Shown: one piece after another, positions 62,785 to 64,000 of the stretch
Layout: the number at the start of each line of letters is the position of its first letter
Position numbering within the stretch: the first letter of the stretch is position 1
DNA from: Streptomyces griseomycini
GTDB lineage: Bacteria; Actinomycetota; Actinomycetes; Streptomycetales; Streptomycetaceae
NCBI RefSeq assembly: GCF_014203535.1
Contig: NZ_JACHJI010000005.1
Location: forward strand, 1-64,000
DNA: 64,000 bases
Direction: 5' to 3'
Notes under the pieces: model-generated
The model's database searches: none
Seen by the model: the letters and a program-made list of their open reading frames with translations, nothing else
What the model was told of the DNA's origin: nothing
Program-made: the position numbers and the translations under genes

Positions 62785-64000
62785 TTGGCACGCAACACAC
62801 GCAGACGCCCCAAACAGCGCGCGACTCTCGCCGCGTTCGCCCTGATCCTGGGTGGAGGCGGGATGATGGCGGCCAACGTCTACGCTTCCGCGACGGAGGA
62901 GGGCGGGACGGGCGCCGGTCAGGCGCAGGTGTTCTCGGGCGCCACGATCGACTGCCCGGACGTGGCCACCGAGCTGACGTCGGTGCCCCAGGAGGCGCGG
63001 GCGGAGGTGGACAAGGAGCTCGCCGCGCTGGACGCGCAGATCGCCGATGCCTACAAGCGGCTCGGCGAGTCGGCCGACGCACTTCGGCAGGACCCGGCGT
63101 TCGCGGACAACGCGATCGCCAAGCCGCTGGAGGAGAAGCGTTCCGCGGTCCTCGCCCGCATCGCGACCGCCATCGACCGGGTGGGCGACCGGCCCGAGGG
63201 CCTCGAGGAACTCGCCGCCTGCGCCGTGCGCGAGTCCGGCAACGCCCCCGAGCAGCAGAACGCCGGACAGGGAGGCGACGGCGACGAGGGCGAGCGGGCG
63301 GGCGACGGAGGCGGCGGCCAGGACCAGCAGGGCCAGGACCAGGGCGGGAACGGCGGCCAGGCCGGCAACGGTCCCGTCGCCGGTGACTACGTCGACATCA
63401 AGAGCGTCCAGCCCAACGTCTCCGAGCCGAAGCAGACCGCGAACGCCTCCCGCGGCACCTTCACCAGCGAGTGCGGCGTCAACGAGAACGGCCTGTTCAA
63501 CTCGGACAACGTGATCGCCGCCCCGGGCGTCAGCAACGGCGCCCACCACTTCCACGACTACATCGGCAACCAGGCCACCAACGCGTTCTCCAGCGACGAG
63601 GAGCTGGCGCAGGCGGACACGAGCTGCGAGGACCAGGGCGACAAGTCGTCGTACTACTGGCCGGTGCTGCGCCTGCAGAACGGAACCCGGGAGCAGGACG
63701 CCGACTCCCCGGGCGGCGGCATCGAGGGCAACGTCGGTGAGATCGTCACGCCCAAGGAGGTCACGCTGACCTTCGTGGGCAACCCGCAGGGCGAGGTCAC
63801 CGCCATGCCCCGGCTGCTGCGCATCATCACCGGCGACGCCAAGTCGTTCGTCAACGGCCCCGCCAACGCCAACGCGTCCTGGAGCTGCACCGGCTTCGAG
63901 GACCGGCAGCTGACGGACAAGTACCCGCTGTGCCCGCAGGGCAGTGACGTGGTGCGCACGTTCGACTTCCAGAGCTGCTGGGACGGCCGCAACATCGACA
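62785..64000 (+). CDS. Secreted DUF1996 protein (runs off right edge)
   Basis: At least 405 residues visible. TTG start at 62785 (AGGAG seven bases ahead) gives a basic Tat-like or Sec signal NTRRRPKQRATLAAFALILG, then an acidic Gln/Gly-rich linker (about 155-195) and a DUF1996 domain from about 210: GTFTSECGVNENGLFNSDN, His254-His255-x-His257-Asp258 in HHFHDYIGN, and CSWDG-like SCWDGRNID at the edge. DUF1996 is found in extracellular proteins of fungi and actinomycetes, function unknown. The C-terminal part lies outside the window. Confidence 0.85.
   Translation, partial: MARNTRRRPKQRATLAAFALILGGGGMMAANVYASATEEGGTGAGQAQVFSGATIDCPDVATELTSVPQEARAEVDKELAALDAQIADAYKRLGESADALRQDPAFADNAIAKPLEEKRSAVLARIATAIDRVGDRPEGLEELAACAVRESGNAPEQQNAGQGGDGDEGERAGDGGGGQDQQGQDQGGNGGQAGNGPVAGDYVDIKSVQPNVSEPKQTANASRGTFTSECGVNENGLFNSDNVIAAPGVSNGAHHFHDYIGNQATNAFSSDEELAQADTSCEDQGDKSSYYWPVLRLQNGTREQDADSPGGGIEGNVGEIVTPKEVTLTFVGNPQGEVTAMPRLLRIITGDAKSFVNGPANANASWSCTGFEDRQLTDKYPLCPQGSDVVRTFDFQSCWDGRNID

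Overview
The window is very GC-rich and its start codons are often GTG or TTG. Gene families and order (GlgE/GlgX glycogen enzymes, DUF5133, stand-alone anti-sigma-type ATPases, a PAS/GAF/SpoIIE phosphatase, an ANTAR protein, a SigB/SigF-type sigma factor, a PucR-like regulator, Rv1733c- and DUF1996-type proteins) point to a Streptomyces or very close relative, in an accessory rather than core stretch of the chromosome. No rRNA, tRNA, CRISPR array, transposase, phage gene or replication origin was recognised.

Layout. 1-3949: glycogen/trehalose metabolism (start of glgE, glgX) with a DUF5133 protein and a kinase-like ATPase. 3983-9044: VOC protein, ANTAR protein, SigB-type sigma factor, an unknown beta-rich protein, a second-type hemC whose third codon is TTA, and a secreted NPP1 cytolysin-like protein. 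9333-10736: a MarR gene that has lost its DNA-binding core, a palindrome, a doubtful ORF and a peroxiredoxin. 10797-17583: a large signalling phosphatase, divergent aldo/keto reductase and TauD-type dioxygenase, a YrdC/Sua5 protein and a double-HTH PucR-like regulator. 17923-23870: a stress-type block (small helical protein, broken alpha/beta hydrolase, catalase, fructosamine kinase, DUF1360, DoxX, hemerythrin) closed by a strong terminator. 24224-33379: MFS exporter, a four-gene sugar operon (epimerase, carbamoyltransferase, GT2, HldE-like), a hypothetical protein and a CYP152-like peroxygenase. 33400-39680: broken M20 peptidase, secreted S1 protease, PhoD phosphatase, then a metallophosphoesterase/BON/nucleotidyltransferase operon.

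39945-44918 holds a small membrane-linked protein with a perfect 34-bp intragenic palindrome, followed by a 1450-residue P-type ATPase whose N-terminal half appears to contain a degenerate copy of the catalytic P domain. 44939-54234 is a metallophore-import locus: a lipoprotein, two FecCD permeases, a FecE ATPase and a pair of fused ABC half-transporters of the YbtPQ/IrtAB type, with two Zur-like (zinc) operators and signs of gene loss (a frameshifted beta-propeller gene, an orphan coding remnant and a chimeric ORF). 54456-60981 has an alcohol dehydrogenase, an Rv1733c-like membrane protein, a broken SulP transporter, an RsbW-like ATPase, an ArsR regulator, SRPBCC, methyltransferase, flavodoxin-like and YihY proteins.

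61052-62652 looks like a small cellulose-response unit: a perfect CebR-type operator before a GNAT gene and a near-perfect one before an AA10 lytic polysaccharide monooxygenase that carries a TTA codon. A secreted DUF1996 protein runs off the right edge. The most notable candidates are the Zur-linked import locus with its scar, the P-type ATPase pseudo-domain, the CebR pair, the two TTA-containing genes, and the number of broken genes (six likely pseudogenes or remnants).
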